DNA from: PNOJ01 sp016706845
GTDB taxonomy: Bacteria; Krumholzibacteriota; Krumholzibacteriia; LZORAL124-64-63
Direction of reading: 5' to 3'
Assembly (NCBI GenBank): GCA_016706845.1
Contig: JADJIV010000021.1
Span: 1 to 64,000, forward strand
Length of the DNA stretch: 64,000 bases
Part shown: one piece after another, positions 36,819 through 45,264 of the stretch
Layout: every line of letters starts with the position of its first letter
Numbering within the stretch: the first letter of the stretch is position 1
Made by a program: the position numbers and the translations under genes
Notes under the pieces: model-generated
The model's database searches: none
Seen by the model: the letters and a program-made list of their open reading frames with translations, nothing else
Told to the model about the DNA's origin: nothing

Positions 36819-37814
36819 ATGTCCGACCGTATGTTCGACCGCAACGTGCTGCAGCTGGACCTGGACCGGACCGTCGCCGAGATCTCCGAACGCCTGCGCG
36901 AGCTGGTGTCGCGGCGGATGCTGCGGCGCGGCGCCGTGGTGGCGATGAGCGGCGGCATCGACAGCAGCGTGACCGCCGCCCTGGCGGTCAAGGCGCTCGG
37001 CCCGAAGAAGGTGTTCGGCCTGATGCTGCCCGAGCTGGACTCCAGCGCCCGCAGCCGCAGCCTGGGCGAGAGCCTCGCGCAGCACCTGGGCATCGACTAC
37101 GCGGTCGAGGACATCGCCCCGACGCTGCGGGCCATCGGCTGCTACGAGCGGCGCGACGAGGCCATCCGCTCCGTCTTCCCGCAGTACGGCGAGGGCTGGA
37201 AGTCGAAGATCGTCCTGCCGGCCGGCCTGATGGACTCCGACCGCATGAACGTCTACCGGCTGGTGGTGCAGGACCCGCAGGGCGCGATGCACGAGGTGCG
37301 GCTGCCGCTGCAGGCCTACCTGCAGATCGTCGCCGCCACGAACTTCAAGCAGCGCATCCGCAAGACCATGGACTACTACCACGCCGACCGGCTGAACTAC
37401 GCCGTGCTGGGCACGCCCAACCGGCTGGAGTACGACCAGGGCTTCTTCGTGAAGAACGGCGACGGCGCCGCGGACATCAAGCCCATCGCCCACCTCTACA
37501 AGACCCAGGTCTATGCGCTGGCGCGGCACCTGAAGCTGCCCGAGGACATCTGCTCGGTCGTGCCCACGACCGACACCTACTCGCTGCCCCAGGGCCAGGA
37601 CGAGTTCTACTTCGTGCTGCCCTACGCCGAGATGGACCTGCTGCTGTGGGCCAAGAACCACGCCGTGCCCGTGGACGAGACCGCGGCGGCTCTGGGCCTG
37701 ACCGCGGTCCAGGTCGAGCGCGTCTTCCACGACATCGAGCGTAAACGGGCCACCACGCTGCCCCTGCACCTGCCGCCGCAGCTGGTCGGCAGCGTGCCGG
37801 AGATCGTGAAGTAG
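36819..37814 (+). CDS. nadE: NAD+ synthase, ammonia-dependent type
   Basis: NadE amidates nicotinic acid adenine dinucleotide to NAD+. The 331-residue protein has the ATP-pyrophosphatase loop AMSGGIDSSVTAALA, the TNFKQRIRKTMDYYHAD segment, GTPNRLEYDQGFFVKNGDGAADIKPIAHLYKTQVY in pieces, and the typical C-terminus. No glutaminase domain is fused, so ammonia (or a separate amidotransferase) supplies the nitrogen. The start at 36819 (MSDRMFDRN) is preferred over the ATG at 36810, because AAAGGG lies at proper distance from the former and overlaps the latter. It is monocistronic, followed by an Rrf2 gene. Confidence 0.9.
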   Translation: MSDRMFDRNVLQLDLDRTVAEISERLRELVSRRMLRRGAVVAMSGGIDSSVTAALAVKALGPKKVFGLMLPELDSSARSRSLGESLAQHLGIDYAVEDIAPTLRAIGCYERRDEAIRSVFPQYGEGWKSKIVLPAGLMDSDRMNVYRLVVQDPQGAMHEVRLPLQAYLQIVAATNFKQRIRKTMDYYHADRLNYAVLGTPNRLEYDQGFFVKNGDGAADIKPIAHLYKTQVYALARHLKLPEDICSVVPTTDTYSLPQGQDEFYFVLPYAEMDLLLWAKNHAVPVDETAAALGLTAVQVERVFHDIERKRATTLPLHLPPQLVGSVPEIVK

Positions 37815-37900
37815 ACCCCGGGCGTCGGGACTTGCCCCCCGGCCCTGCGGCTCCTATTGTTCGGCGAGAGGGGTTCCTCCTCGAGCCAGGAGTTTCGCGC

Positions 37901-38365
37901 ATGAGAATCACCACCAAGGTCCGCTACGGCCTGCGCGCCCTGCTCCAGATCGCCGTCACCAAAGGCGACGATCCCGTCCCGTTGAGCGCGATCGCCGACA
38001 CCCAGGAAATCAGCCGCAAGTACCTCGAGCTGCTCGTCTCCTCGCTGCGCAAGTCCGGCATGGTCGGCAGCCGCAAGGGCGTTCGCGGCGGCTACTACCT
38101 CACGCGCGAGCCGCGCGACATCTCGCTCTGGGAGATCTTCTGCGCGCTCGAGGGCCGCACCCCGCTGGTGGAGTGCGTCCCCCACCCCGAGACCTGCGTG
38201 CGCGCCGACGAATGCACCACCCGCACCATCTGGGTCCTGCTCGACCAGAAGCTCCAGGATTTCTGGGAGTCCTTCACCCTGCAGGATCTCATCGACCGGC
38301 TGCCCGAGTTCCAGGACGGCGCCCCCGACCCCGCGCTCCTCGAGCGGGCCCTGCCGCTGGCCTGA
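37901..38365 (+). CDS. Rrf2 family transcriptional regulator, probably Fe-S binding
   Basis: The 154-residue protein has the Rrf2 winged helix (MRITTKVRYGLRALLQIA, ISRKYLELLVSSLRKSGMV, RGGYYLTREP) and a C-terminal loop with three cysteines, CVPHPETCVRADEC, close to the cluster-binding spacing of IscR. It probably senses Fe-S status or redox state. GCCAGGAG lies just before the ATG at 37901. It is placed upstream of pta-ackA, which might be a target, but no operator was identified. Its separation from nifUS (14 kb away) makes control of that locus an open guess. Confidence 0.88.
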   Translation: MRITTKVRYGLRALLQIAVTKGDDPVPLSAIADTQEISRKYLELLVSSLRKSGMVGSRKGVRGGYYLTREPRDISLWEIFCALEGRTPLVECVPHPETCVRADECTTRTIWVLLDQKLQDFWESFTLQDLIDRLPEFQDGAPDPALLERALPLA

Positions 38366-38473
38366 CGCCGCACCGCGCGATTCCGCCCCATGTTAGCGGT
38401 TTGACAATCCCTCAACCGCCAGCGAGATTTGCCGTATAACGCCCGGAAACCAGCGCCTCCCGAGGAGACCGTC

Positions 38474-39490
38474 ATGGATTTCACCGCCCGGCTCCGCCGC
38501 AACGCCGCCGCCCTGCGCAAGACCATCGTGCTGCCCGAGAGCGCAGATGACCGCACCCTGGAGGCGGCGGTCCGGTTGCGCGACGAGGGCGTCGCCGAGG
38601 TCGTGCTGCTCGGCGCTCCGGGCGCCGTCTGGGACCGTCTCGGCGCCCTGGGCCTGCGCGGCGGCGACCTGCGCGTCGTCGACCCCGCCGACCACCCCGA
38701 CCGCGAGGCGCTGGCCGCCCGGCTCTTCGAGCGCCGCCGCCACAAGGGCCTGACCCTCGAGGAGGCGCGCGTGCAGGCCGCCGATCCGCTGTTCTGCGGA
38801 GCGCTGATGGTCGGCGCCGGCCTGGCCGACGGCATGGTCGCCGGCGCGGTCAACAGCACCGGCGACGTGCTGCGCGCGGGCTTCCAGGCCATCGGCACCG
38901 CGCCCGGCTGCAAGATCGTCTCGAGCTGCTTCGTGATGGTCAACCCGGCCTGGGAGCTGGGCGAGGGCGGGATGATCGTGTTCGCCGACTGCGCCGTGAA
39001 TCCCGACCCCGACGCCGACCAGCTGGCCGACATCGCGATCGCCAGCGCCGCGACCGCCCGCGCGCTCTGCGGCTTCGAACCGCGCCTGGCCCTGCTGAGC
39101 TACTCGACCAAGGGCAGCGGCACGGGGCCCGGCGTCGACAAGGTGGTGCGCGCGCGGGAGATCCTCGCCGAGCGCGCGCCCGCTCTGGCCGTGGACGGCG
39201 AACTGCAGGCCGACGCCGCCCTGGTCGCCGCCATCGGCGAGCGCAAGGCGCCGGGCAGCCGGGTCGCCGGCCGCGCCAACGTGCTGATCTTCCCCGACCT
39301 CGACGCCGGCAACATCGCCTACAAGCTGGTGCAGCGGCTGGCGGGCGCCGAGGCCGTGGGCCCCGTCATGCAGGGCATGGCCAAGCCCATCAACGACCTC
39401 TCGCGCGGCTGCAGCGTCATGGACATCGTCAACGTGGCGGCGATCACCGCGCTGCAGGCCGGCGGCGACAGGTCCGGAGGCGACAGGTGA
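38474..39490 (+). CDS. pta: Phosphate acetyltransferase
   Basis: The enzyme interconverts acetyl-CoA and acetyl phosphate. The 338-residue protein is the short form without the regulatory N-domain. It shows IVLPESADDRTLEAAV, GLADGMVAGAVNSTGDVLRA, the SYSTKGSGTGPGVDKV loop, ELQADAALV and LIFPDLDAGNIAYKLVQRLAGAEAVGP in pieces. The start at 38474 (MDFTARLRR) has GAGGAG upstream. ackA overlaps by 4 bases, so acetyl-CoA to acetate with substrate-level ATP is encoded as one unit. Confidence 0.95.
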   Translation: MDFTARLRRNAAALRKTIVLPESADDRTLEAAVRLRDEGVAEVVLLGAPGAVWDRLGALGLRGGDLRVVDPADHPDREALAARLFERRRHKGLTLEEARVQAADPLFCGALMVGAGLADGMVAGAVNSTGDVLRAGFQAIGTAPGCKIVSSCFVMVNPAWELGEGGMIVFADCAVNPDPDADQLADIAIASAATARALCGFEPRLALLSYSTKGSGTGPGVDKVVRAREILAERAPALAVDGELQADAALVAAIGERKAPGSRVAGRANVLIFPDLDAGNIAYKLVQRLAGAEAVGPVMQGMAKPINDLSRGCSVMDIVNVAAITALQAGGDRSGGDR

Positions 39491-40701
39491 AGAACGTCCT
39501 GGTCATCAACTGCGGCAGCAGTTCGCTGAAGTACCAGCTCCTGGAGATGGAGCACGAGACCCTGCTGGCCAAGGGTCTGGTCGAGCGCATCGGCCTGGAG
39601 GAGGGGAACCACGTCTACAAGCGGCCCGGCTGCGACGACGTCGTGGTCGTGCGTCCCGTGCCCGACCACAAGGCCGCCGTCGCGCTGGTGCTGGAGGCCC
39701 TGACGGACCCCGTACACGGCGTCATCGGCAGCTACGACGAGATCGCGGCCGTGGGCCACCGCGTGGTGCACGCCGGAGAGAAGTACGCCGGCAGCGTCAT
39801 GATCACGCCCGACGTCATGGCCGCGCTCGAGGAGTGCTCCTCGCTGGCGCCGCTGCACAACCCGCCGAACATCGTGGGCATCCGCGCCGCGCAGGCCGTG
39901 CTGCCGGACGTGCCGATGGTGGGCGTGTTCGACACCGCCTTCCACCAGACCATGCCGCCGCAGACCTACCTCTACGCGGTGCCCTACGAGTGGTACGAGA
40001 AGTACCAGGTGCGCCGCTACGGCTTCCACGGCACCAGCCACCGCTACGTGACGCTGCGCGCGGCGGCGATGCTGGGACGCGACCCCTCCGAGACGAACCT
40101 GATCACCTGCCACCTCGGCAACGGCGCCTCGGTCGCCGCGGTGCGCAACGGGAAGTCCATCGACACGTCGATGGGGTTCACGCCGCTGGAGGGCCTGGTC
40201 ATGGGCACCCGCAGCGGCGACATCGACCCCGCCATCATCGGCCACCTCGAGCGCAACCTGGGCATGGGCGTGGACGCCGTCGAGAAGATGCTCAACAAGC
40301 AGAGCGGCCTGCTGGGCATCAGCGGCGTCTCGAGCGACCTGCGCGACGTCGAGCGCGAGTACGCCAACGGCAACGACCGCTGCCGCCTGGCGCTCGAGGT
40401 CTACTGCTACCACATCCGCAAGTACATCGGCGCCTACGCCGTGGCCCTGGGGCGCGTCGACGGCATCGTCTTCACCGCCGGCGTGGGCGAGAACGACTCG
40501 CTGGTGCGCGAGTGGTCCTGCCGCGGCCTGGAGATCATCGGCGCCCTGCTGGACCCCTTCAAGAACGCCACCCGGCGCGACGAGGCCGTCATCAGCAAGA
40601 TGTCGTCGCGGGTCGCGATCATGATCGTCCCCACCAACGAGGAGCTGATGATTGCCCGCGACACCGTGGACGTCGCCTTCCCCGCCGTCGTCGCCAACTG
40701 A
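39487..40701 (+). CDS. ackA: Acetate kinase
   Basis: AckA forms acetate and ATP from acetyl phosphate and ADP. The 404-residue protein has the ASKHA motifs: VINCGSSSLKYQLL, VVHAGEKY, VFDTAFHQTMP, RRYGFHGTSHRYV, HLGNGASVAAV, GFTPLEGLVMGTRSGDIDP and FTAGVGENDSLVR. The GTG start at 39487 overlaps the pta stop in GTGA. The length is normal for the family. Confidence 0.97.
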   Translation: MKNVLVINCGSSSLKYQLLEMEHETLLAKGLVERIGLEEGNHVYKRPGCDDVVVVRPVPDHKAAVALVLEALTDPVHGVIGSYDEIAAVGHRVVHAGEKYAGSVMITPDVMAALEECSSLAPLHNPPNIVGIRAAQAVLPDVPMVGVFDTAFHQTMPPQTYLYAVPYEWYEKYQVRRYGFHGTSHRYVTLRAAAMLGRDPSETNLITCHLGNGASVAAVRNGKSIDTSMGFTPLEGLVMGTRSGDIDPAIIGHLERNLGMGVDAVEKMLNKQSGLLGISGVSSDLRDVEREYANGNDRCRLALEVYCYHIRKYIGAYAVALGRVDGIVFTAGVGENDSLVREWSCRGLEIIGALLDPFKNATRRDEAVISKMSSRVAIMIVPTNEELMIARDTVDVAFPAVVAN

Positions 40702-42613
40702 GCCGCGGACCGGCCGCCGCCGGCTGCTGCCCCTGTGCTGCGCCGCCGCCGTGCTGGCGGCGGCCCTCGCGGCCGCGGGCGCGCCCACACCGTCGCGCCT
40801 AGGCGACGACGATCTCCGGCGCGAGATCGGCCGCCGCCTGCGCGACGGCGACCTGGCGCCCGCCCGCGAACTCATCGAAGAGGCGCTGCGGCGCCGTCCC
40901 GACGATCCCCTGCTGCACTACAACGCCGCCTGCGTCGCGGCCCGCCTGTCCGAACCGGCGGCCGCGCTCGTCTCGGTCCGCGCCGCCGTCGCCCACGGGT
41001 ACGACGACGCGCGCGGGCTGCGCGCGGACCCCGACCTGGGCGCGTTGCGCGCCGACCCCGCTTTCGCGCAGCTGATCGCCGACCTCGAGCGGCGCCTGTC
41101 GGGCGCCGCCCGCGGCCGCGCGCTGCGCCCGCGCTGGGGCGCCTGGTTCGATCCGGGGCCGCTGGCCGGCCCGGACGGCGCGGCAGCCGGCCTTCGGATA
41201 TCGCTGATGGTCGACGACCTCGGCTGGCACCTGCGCGCCGCCGGTGAAACGGCGCCGTCGCTGGAGCTGACGCTCGCGGTGCCCGACTCCGGCGAGGCGT
41301 TCGACACCGCGCGCGTCTGGCGCTTCGGCTTCGAGTCGCAGGGAACCGTGCCCTCCGGCCGCGTGCTCGCCCAGCCGGGGCGTCGCCTCGACCTGGCCGT
41401 CCTCGAGCTGGCGCCCGTCTGGCGCGACGTGGACGGCCGGCGCGTCCTGCAGGCGGACATCCCCTGGAGCTACCTGGAACCCTACGCGCCGCCGGCCGAC
41501 ACGCTCTTCGGCGTGAACGTCGTGCACTTGCGGCGCGACGACGCCGGGCGGACGTTCGCGGCGCAACTCGTCCGGGACCCCCGCCGCACCGACCCCCGGC
41601 CGGGACCGCGGCGCTTCCTGCCGCTGACGCTGCCGCCGGGCGGCGAGCGGCCGCGCCTGCAGGGACGGGTCACCAGCACGGTCGTCGGCGCCCGGCCCCT
41701 GGGCTTCACGATCGCGGCCTGGGTCCCCGGCGGCGGCGCCGGCCGTCTGGTCACCGGGATCGGCGACACCGCGGGCCACGAGCTGGTCACCAGCGGCGAC
41801 ACCGCGGGCCGCGTGACCCTCGTCCCGGGCCTCAACACGTGGACCCGCGAAGCCGACCTGGCGGCGCTGACGATGGGCCCCTACCGGCTGGAAGCGGTGC
41901 TGGAACTGGACGGCGGCGCGCGCCTGTCCTGGTTCACCGGCCTGGCCCGATTCGATCAGGAATGGTTCGGCGACGCCCACGATCGCACCAAGTTCCTCGC
42001 GGAAGTCGACCGCCCGGCCGTGGACTACCGGCTCGACCTGATCCGCTCCGACCTCAGCGCGCGCGACCGCCGCGCCGACCCGTCGTCGCTGCTGATGACC
42101 GTCTTCGAGGTGGAGGATTGCCTGCGCCGGGGAGCCGACGGCGCGTCGGTGCTCAACGACGGGAGCGTCACCGTGACCGCCCTCGCTGCCGGCGGCGACG
42201 GCTGGCTGCCGGTGCGCGTGGCCCTGCCGCCGGCGGGCGCGGACGCGACGGCCCCGGTCCTGCTGCTGCTGGAACCCGGCGGCGCCGCCGCCGCGCGGAT
42301 CTTCGACGCTCTGACGCCGCTCGTTCAGGAAGGCGGCGCCTTCGCCGTCGCCCTGCCCTCCCTGCGCGACGACCCCGGACGCTGGACCCCGGCTGCGTCC
42401 GCCGAAGCCTCGGCCGTCGTCGACTGGCTGCCGCGCGCCCTGCCCGGCCGCCGGGTGCTGCTGGTCGGGTTCGGCGCCGAACCGGACCGGCTCGACGCCC
42501 TGGCGCGGGCCCACCCCGACATCGTGATGTCCGTCCATCGCGGCCCGCTGCCGGCCGCGGCCGCCGACGCCGCCCGCAGCCTCGCGGCGTGGGCCGTTTC
42601 CGCGGCCCCCTGA
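40652..42613 (+). CDS. Secreted protein with TPR-like start and degenerate alpha/beta-hydrolase end
   Basis: A protein of up to 653 residues with signal-like segment LLPLCCAAAVLAAALAAAGAP. Residues about 50-150 are TPR-like (LAPARELIEEALRRRPDDPLLHYNAAC in part). A middle part with beta-strands (GLRISLMVDDLGWHLRAAGE, RVWRFGFESQG) resembles carbohydrate-binding sandwiches. The end resembles an alpha/beta hydrolase (VLLLLEPGGAAAARIF, VLLVGFGAEPDRLD) but the nucleophile elbow GxSxG is missing, so it is probably not an active esterase. The only start that keeps the basic residues before the signal is TTG at 40652, which overlaps ackA by 50 bases. No known family. Confidence 0.6.
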   Translation: MPATPWTSPSPPSSPTEPRTGRRRLLPLCCAAAVLAAALAAAGAPTPSRLGDDDLRREIGRRLRDGDLAPARELIEEALRRRPDDPLLHYNAACVAARLSEPAAALVSVRAAVAHGYDDARGLRADPDLGALRADPAFAQLIADLERRLSGAARGRALRPRWGAWFDPGPLAGPDGAAAGLRISLMVDDLGWHLRAAGETAPSLELTLAVPDSGEAFDTARVWRFGFESQGTVPSGRVLAQPGRRLDLAVLELAPVWRDVDGRRVLQADIPWSYLEPYAPPADTLFGVNVVHLRRDDAGRTFAAQLVRDPRRTDPRPGPRRFLPLTLPPGGERPRLQGRVTSTVVGARPLGFTIAAWVPGGGAGRLVTGIGDTAGHELVTSGDTAGRVTLVPGLNTWTREADLAALTMGPYRLEAVLELDGGARLSWFTGLARFDQEWFGDAHDRTKFLAEVDRPAVDYRLDLIRSDLSARDRRADPSSLLMTVFEVEDCLRRGADGASVLNDGSVTVTALAAGGDGWLPVRVALPPAGADATAPVLLLLEPGGAAAARIFDALTPLVQEGGAFAVALPSLRDDPGRWTPAASAEASAVVDWLPRALPGRRVLLVGFGAEPDRLDALARAHPDIVMSVHRGPLPAAAADAARSLAAWAVSAAP

Positions 42614-42721
42614 CCGCACGCGGGCGCCGCGCTTGCGGCCGCCGCCCCGTTCTGCAACAATCCCCGCCGGGAACCGTCCTGCTGCCTCCGAAGCCTGCCA
42701 ACCCTGACCCGAGGAGTTGCG

Positions 42722-43936
42722 ATGTCCCGCGTCACCGCCCTGGTTGCCTTGTGCCTGACCTGCCTGCTCAACGGCACGACTCTCGCCGCCGAGGTCCCCC
42801 ACGTGGTCAACGGCGCGACCCCCGCCCACGGCGTGACCGACGTGCGGTTGCAGGAGACGTGGCGCGTCGGCGGCGAGGACGACGACGCCAACCTGTTCGG
42901 GGTCGTCGCCCAGATCATCGCCGACGAGAAGGGCAACCTCTACGTCCTGGACGGCCAGCTGTCCGAGGTCGCGGTCTTCGCGCCCGACGGCCGGCGCACC
43001 GGCACCCTCGGCCGCGAGGGCGAGGGCCCCGGCGAGTTCCGCCGCCCGGCCGACGCCTTCTTCCTGCCCGACGGCAAGCTGGCCGTGGTGCAGGTGTTCC
43101 CCGGCAAGATCGTGCAGCTCGACCGCGCGGGGAACCCCGCGGGCGCGTTCCCCTTCCAGGCCGGCGACCCCGCGGCCGGCGGCTTCGCGGTGCTGGTCGG
43201 CGGCAGCAGCCGCGGCGGCACCACGGCGCTGTGCGGCATCCGCCAGACCTTCGCCGCGGGCAAGCTGAACCAGACCTACTTCCTGGACGGCGTGCGCGCC
43301 GACGGCTCGACGATGGGCACGATCGCGTCCAAGACCGCCGTGCAGGACTTCGGCAACATGGTCCTGGACGAGCTGGCCGTGGACTTCGTCTGGACGCGCT
43401 GGGGCCTCGCCCCCAACGGCGAGGTGTACGCGGCGCCCCACCGCGACCGCTACCTCGTGGAGCGGCACGCCGCGGACGGCAAGCTGCTGGGCACCTTCGA
43501 GCGCCCCTACGCGCCGCTGGCGCGCGAGCGCGCCGACCACGACCGCGCCGAATCGCTGCTGAAGGCCCAGGCCCGCAACTACCCGGTGCCGCCGCCGGTC
43601 AAGGTGGCCGACGCCGAGCCGCACATCCAGAGCCTCACCGTGCTCGCCGACGGCACGGTCTGGGTCCTCTCCGGCCGCGGCCAGCGCGGCCAGCCCGACG
43701 GCGTGATGCTGACCTACGACGTCTTCGACGCCAAGGGCGCCTTCGACCGTCAGGTCCGCGTCCACGCCGACGCCGACGGCCTCAAGGACCAGCTGTTCCT
43801 GATCTCGCCGGACCGGGCCGTGCTGGTGCTCAACTACTGGGACGCGTTCCTGGCCGGCATGGGCGCCGGCGAGCAGACCGACGCGGCGGCCGACGTCGCC
43901 CCCATGGAGATCATCAGCTGCCGGATCGTGCGCTGA
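42722..43936 (+). CDS. Secreted beta-propeller (NHL/6-bladed) protein
   Basis: The 404-residue protein has a signal peptide (VTALVALCLTCLLNGTTLAAE) and repeats of the propeller type: IADEKGNLYVLDGQLSEVAVF, DGRRTGTLGREGEGPGEF, DGKLAVVQVFPGKIVQLDR and SLTVLADGTVWVLSGRG. These match 6-bladed NHL-like propellers found in secreted proteins of Bacteroidetes-type bacteria. No enzyme motif is visible; binding of a protein or glycan is likely. It precedes the RND operon by 38 bases and may be cotranscribed. Confidence 0.75.
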   Translation: MSRVTALVALCLTCLLNGTTLAAEVPHVVNGATPAHGVTDVRLQETWRVGGEDDDANLFGVVAQIIADEKGNLYVLDGQLSEVAVFAPDGRRTGTLGREGEGPGEFRRPADAFFLPDGKLAVVQVFPGKIVQLDRAGNPAGAFPFQAGDPAAGGFAVLVGGSSRGGTTALCGIRQTFAAGKLNQTYFLDGVRADGSTMGTIASKTAVQDFGNMVLDELAVDFVWTRWGLAPNGEVYAAPHRDRYLVERHAADGKLLGTFERPYAPLARERADHDRAESLLKAQARNYPVPPPVKVADAEPHIQSLTVLADGTVWVLSGRGQRGQPDGVMLTYDVFDAKGAFDRQVRVHADADGLKDQLFLISPDRAVLVLNYWDAFLAGMGAGEQTDAAADVAPMEIISCRIVR

Positions 43937-43974
43937 ACCGACGCCGACGCGACCGCAGACGGGAGACTCTCTTG

Positions 43975-45264
43975 ATGAAACTCGTGAAGAATCCTGCCAT
44001 CGCCGCGCTCCTGCTGCTGGCGCTGGCCGGCTGCGCCGGCGACAAGACCGGCGACGGCGCCGCCGGCGCCGACAGCACGGCGACGGCGGCCGCCGCCGAC
44101 ACGGCGAACGCCGAGGCCGACGAGCCCAAGCGCGAGAAGGCCATCAAGGTCGACGTCGGGGCCGTGCACCGCGGCGCCCTGGTGATCCCCGTCTTCGCCG
44201 ACGGCGTGCTGCGCACCACCAAGACCGTCGAGGTCCGCAGCCAGCTCGGCGGAGAGCTGACCGAGGTCCTGGTCCGCGACGGCGACCGCGTGCGCGCGGG
44301 CCAGGTGCTGGCCCGCCTCGACCCCCGCCCGTACCGACTCGCCCTGGAGGAGAGCCGGCTGCGCCACCTGCGGGCCCTGGGCCAGATCGCGGCCGAGGAC
44401 GAGGAGCAGGTCGACGACCCCGCGGCCATGACCACCTTCCTGGCGCAGCGCGACGAGCTGCAGGCCCGGCGCGACCGCGGCGAGATCGACCCGACCGCGC
44501 ACGCCGCCGCCCTGCTGGATCTCGAGCTGGCGGCGCTCAAGGCCGGCGCCTTCCGCCGTGACGCCGCCGCCCAGCGCACCGGCCTGGCCGAGGCCCGCAT
44601 CGCCGAGGAGCGCGCCCGGCTCGACCTCGAACACGCCGAGATCCGCGCCCCGTTCGGCGGCGTGGTCAGCAGCCTGACCGCCGTCAAGGGCGCCAACGTC
44701 TCGGTGGGCCAGACGATCGGCACCGTCTCGGACAACACGCGTCTGGAGGCCGTGGTCAACGTGCTCGAAGCCGACCTGGGCGAGCTGGCCGAGGGCAGCG
44801 CGGCCCTGGTGGCGGTGCCGGCGGCCGGCGACACGATCCGCGGCGCCGTCGACGTGATCAGCCCCGTGCTCGACCAGGCCAGCCGTACCTGCCAGGTGCT
44901 GATCCGCTTCGCCAACCCGGACGGCCGCTTCCGCCCCGGCATGTTCGCCCGCGCCGAGGTGGCGGCGCGCATCCACCGCGACCTGCTGCTGGTGCCCCGC
45001 GACGCCGTGCTGACCCGCGACGACCGGCCCCTGGTCTTCAAGGCCGCGGACGACCGCGCCCAGTGGCTGTACGTCGACACCGGCCGCCAGAACGCCGCCT
45101 GGGTCGAGATCCTGGCCGTGCACAGCGGCGGCTCGCTCGAGCCGGGCGACCTGGTGGTGGTGAGCGACCACCTGACCCTGGCGCACGAGGCCAAGCTGGA
45201 CGTGCGACGCACCGTGCCGACCGACGACCGCTGGGCGGCGGCGGCCGGCGGCGAGGCGCCATGA
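43975..45264 (+). CDS. RND efflux periplasmic adaptor lipoprotein
   Basis: This membrane-fusion protein links the inner-membrane RND pumps to an outer-membrane channel. The 429-residue lipoprotein begins MKLVKNPAIAALLLLALAGC (lipobox) and a Ala/Asp-rich linker, then the barrel-sandwich (biotinyl-lipoyl-like) half EVRSQLGGELTEVLVRDGDRV, a helical hairpin (about residues 120-215), the second half-motif AEIRAPFGGVVSSL, a beta-barrel part and RFRPGMFARAEV. The two pump genes follow directly, the first with a 4-base overlap. No TolC-like gene is in the window, so a distant one must be used. Confidence 0.92.
   Translation: MKLVKNPAIAALLLLALAGCAGDKTGDGAAGADSTATAAAADTANAEADEPKREKAIKVDVGAVHRGALVIPVFADGVLRTTKTVEVRSQLGGELTEVLVRDGDRVRAGQVLARLDPRPYRLALEESRLRHLRALGQIAAEDEEQVDDPAAMTTFLAQRDELQARRDRGEIDPTAHAAALLDLELAALKAGAFRRDAAAQRTGLAEARIAEERARLDLEHAEIRAPFGGVVSSLTAVKGANVSVGQTIGTVSDNTRLEAVVNVLEADLGELAEGSAALVAVPAAGDTIRGAVDVISPVLDQASRTCQVLIRFANPDGRFRPGMFARAEVAARIHRDLLLVPRDAVLTRDDRPLVFKAADDRAQWLYVDTGRQNAAWVEILAVHSGGSLEPGDLVVVSDHLTLAHEAKLDVRRTVPTDDRWAAAAGGEAP

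Noticed and set aside
38401..38440. TTGACA (38401-38406) with TATAAC (38435-38440) as the pta-ackA promoter
   Set aside because: The spacing is 28 bases, too long for one sigma70 promoter; no -10 of quality lies at 16-18 bases from the TTGACA.
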